Positions 62,441-64,000 of a stretch of DNA of 64,000 bases are shown piece after piece. A program made the translations under genes and the position numbers. The number at the start of each line of letters is the position of its first letter. Within the stretch, counting starts at the first letter, position 1. Below the pieces are notes generated by a model. That model worked only from the letters and a program-made list of their open reading frames with translations. It did not search any database and was not told the origin of the DNA. The stretch comes from Streptomyces sp. AM 4-1-1 (lineage in GTDB: Bacteria; Actinomycetota; Actinomycetes; Streptomycetales; Streptomycetaceae), in the NCBI RefSeq assembly GCF_029167625.1, contig NZ_CP119145.1, positions 3,224,001 through 3,288,000 on the forward strand, in the 5' to 3' direction.

Positions 62441-63250
62441 TCAGCGGAGGAGCGGCAGCAGCTGTGCGAGATCCGCGCGCTCCCCGCTCGCACCGACCTT
62501 CGCCGCCGCCAGCTCCCGCGCCCACTCCGTGCGCCCGGTGGCGAGCCGCAGCCAGGTCAGCGGATCGGTTTCGACGACGTTGGGCGGTGTGCCCCGGGTG
62601 TGCTTCGGGCCCGCCACGCACTGGACCACGGCGAACGGCGGCACCCGTACCTCGACGGACCCGCCGGGCGCCTTCTCCGCGAGGGCGTCGGCCAGCAGCC
62701 GCGTGCAGATGGCGAGCGCCTGGCGGTCGTACGGGATGTCGAGCCCGGTCGCGTCGTTCAGGTCGTCCGTGTGCACGACGAGCTCGACCGCGCGCGTCAC
62801 CAGGAAGTCGCCCAGCCGCATCGCCCCCACCCGGGTCGACAGCAGCCGGTCGTCCGGGGCCTCGGACACACGCGCCCGGAACCGCTCGGCGACCTCCGCG
62901 AACCATCCGTCCAATCCGGGCGATTCGGGCAGTTCGGCGGCGAGCGCCACGGTGTCGGCGGCGATCGGCCCGGCCTTCCCTGCCGTCGCGAACGGCCACT
63001 CCAGCAGCGCCACGTCCGGCTTCGGCAGGGCGGGGGCGGGCAGCTCCAGATTCCGGCTGACGTGGTCGAGGACCATGGTCAGGTGCACCGCCAGCTCACG
63101 CACGCTCCACTCCCCGAGGCGGGTGGGCCCGGCCAGCCGCTCGGGCGGCAGCGCGGCCACCGCCGCGCGGACGTTCTCGAACTGGGCCAGGACGGCGGCA
63201 CGGGTCTTCGCGGGGTCGTAAGCACGCGGGCGCTTCTTGGCGGGAGGCAT
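62441..63250 (-). CDS. Maleylpyruvate-isomerase/sterol-carrier-like family protein
   Basis: 269 residues. The N-terminal DinB/MDMPI-like helical bundle has RLGEWSVRELAVHLTMVLDH, with a metal-type His, and RAVELVVHTDDLNDATGLDI. The C-terminal part (VPPFAVVQCVAGPKHTRGTP, ETDPLTWLRLATGR) is the SCP2-like domain. Enzymes of this fold use mycothiol as cofactor, but the substrate is unknown here. ATG 63250 gives MPPAKKRPRAYD. Convergent with the sulfatase gene. Confidence 0.88.
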   Translation of the reverse strand: MPPAKKRPRAYDPAKTRAAVLAQFENVRAAVAALPPERLAGPTRLGEWSVRELAVHLTMVLDHVSRNLELPAPALPKPDVALLEWPFATAGKAGPIAADTVALAAELPESPGLDGWFAEVAERFRARVSEAPDDRLLSTRVGAMRLGDFLVTRAVELVVHTDDLNDATGLDIPYDRQALAICTRLLADALAEKAPGGSVEVRVPPFAVVQCVAGPKHTRGTPPNVVETDPLTWLRLATGRTEWARELAAAKVGASGERADLAQLLPLLR

Positions 63251-63386
63251 GCGGATCAGGCTAATCGGGGGGTACGACAACGGGTTCGGCGACGGGTCCC
63301 CGCCCCGGCCAGGGCGCCGACCGGGCAGGCCGGCCGGTCCCCGGCACCGAAGCAGGCCGACCGGGTCCCCGCACCGGAGCACCGCC

Positions 63387-63580
63387 GACCAGGTCCGGAA
63401 CCGGAACACGGCCGACCCGGCCCCCGTACCAGAGCACCACCGACCGAACCAGGCACCGGAGCACGGCCAACCCGGCCCCCGTACCGGAGAACGACCGACC
63501 AGGTCCGGAACCAGAGCACAGCGGACCCGGCCCCCGTACCAGAGCACCACCGACCGGATCAGGCACCGGAGCGCAGCCGC
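63387..63580. repeat. ~110-bp tandem duplication in intergenic DNA
   Basis: The block beginning GACCAGGTCCGGAACC at 63387 recurs at 63497 with a few substitutions. Shorter CACCGGAGCAC / GTACCAGAGCACC units repeat within it. The region 63251-63629 holds no gene. Confidence 0.75.
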
Positions 63581-63629
63581 CCCAGTCCCCGCACCGGAAC
63601 ACGACAACGCGTACGCCCCGCCCGGAAAC

Positions 63630-63670
63630 GCCGCTGCCCCCGTCCGGTCGTCCCGGTCGGGGGCAGCGGC
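63630..63670 (-). terminator. Terminator downstream of purL
   Basis: 13-bp stem (63630-63642 with 63658-63670) and a 15-base loop with internal pairing, 22 bases beyond the purL stop. Confidence 0.8.
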
Positions 63671-63692
63671 ATGACCTACGTCGTACGAGAAC

Positions 63693-64000
63693 TCAGGCGA
63701 GCAGACCGGGGATGGTCGCCTCGTGCGCCGTGCGCAGCTCGCTCAGCGGGATGCTGAACTCGCCCTGCACCTCGATCTCCTCGCCGTCCACGACGCCGAT
63801 CCGGGTCACGGGCAGGCCGCGCGCCCCGCACATGTCGTTGAAGCGGAGCTCCTCGCTGCGCGGCACCGAGACGACCGCGCGTCCCGCCGACTCGGAGAAG
63901 AGGAACGTGAACGCGTCCAGGCCGTCCGGCACGACCAGCCGGGCGCCCTTCCCGCCGCGCAGGCAGGACTCGGTGACCGCCTGGATCAGGCCACCGTCGG
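63693..64000 (-). CDS. purL: Phosphoribosylformylglycinamidine synthase PurL, C-terminal fragment
   Basis: About 100 residues are inside the window; the rest lies beyond base 64000. [57 protein letters not shown] and the end [16 protein letters not shown] match the C-terminus of PurL large subunits. It works one step before PurM in purine synthesis and is transcribed towards it. Confidence 0.93.
   Translation of the reverse strand, partial: DGGLIQAVTESCLRGGKGARLVVPDGLDAFTFLFSESAGRAVVSVPRSEELRFNDMCGARGLPVTRIGVVDGEEIEVQGEFSIPLSELRTAHEATIPGLLA

Overview
The window is high-GC DNA from a Streptomyces-type actinomycete. The evidence is extreme GC at third codon positions, frequent GTG and TTG starts with strong Shine-Dalgarno sequences, bldC, valine dehydrogenase, a BldC/Vdh/PurM/PurF/PurL neighbourhood, twin-arginine secreted proteins and a c-di-AMP (ydaO-type) riboswitch in front of a cell-wall peptidase.

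Layout. (1) 1-12194, core chromosome: end of L-2-hydroxyglutarate oxidase, trmB, a PrsW-type intramembrane protease, an aldo/keto reductase, a riboswitch-controlled M23 peptidase, a membrane SpoIIE-type phosphatase, initiator tRNA-fMet, a GntR regulator and a pterin dehydratase. It ends in a decayed relaxase fragment. (2) 12195-38234, an integrated mobile element of about 26 kb in the 3' end of tRNA-Lys(TTT). It is bounded by a 47-bp perfect direct repeat and carries a tyrosine integrase, an excisionase-like HTH protein, an XRE regulator, a DUF3631 ATPase, a Spd-like (DUF2637) membrane protein and a MobC/relaxase pair. I see no TraB/FtsK-type transfer ATPase, so it is best described as an integrative mobilizable element or a damaged AICE. 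(3) 38190-64000, core chromosome: tRNA-Lys, a DEAD-box helicase, a zincin, a metallophosphoesterase, tRNA Glu-Asp-Phe, CcdA/DsbA-type thiol proteins, hrpA, a second tRNA-Asp, bldC, vdh, purM, purF, a sulfatase and the 3' end of purL.

Cargo of the element. The most distinctive part is an AT-richer island (about 20.8-25.2 kb) holding a lactococcin-972-type bacteriocin cassette: a secreted precursor, a terminator-like hairpin, a 705-aa multi-pass permease and an ABC ATPase. A further secreted two-cysteine peptide with a closely coupled partner gene lies just upstream. Other cargo is a GT39-type membrane glycosyltransferase, an ankyrin protein, and a four-gene cluster (49-aa cysteine-containing peptide, zinc-ribbon protein, glycine-rich-domain-like protein, SAM methyltransferase) divergent from an XRE/TPR regulator.

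Rearrangement. Three same-length copies of one IS3-family element (two plus, one minus) and one IS630 element have reshaped the island. The XRE/TPR regulator is in two pieces: its N-terminal part abuts IS copy 3 and its C-terminal part abuts IS copy 2. MobC has lost its 5' end at IS copy 2, and a Shine-Dalgarno plus ATG remnant that would fit it lies beyond IS copy 3. Both observations are explained by inversion of the roughly 13-kb segment between copies 2 and 3.

Regulatory RNA highlights are the ydaO riboswitch (about 5425-5570, minus) and a 31-codon leader peptide with the RRHVDLxRVASAxC signature (60257-60352) upstream of a formylglycine sulfatase. The leader is a probable cysteine-sensing attenuator. 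Three further stretches (9937-11246, 12242-12829, 59637-60256) have little or no supportable coding content.
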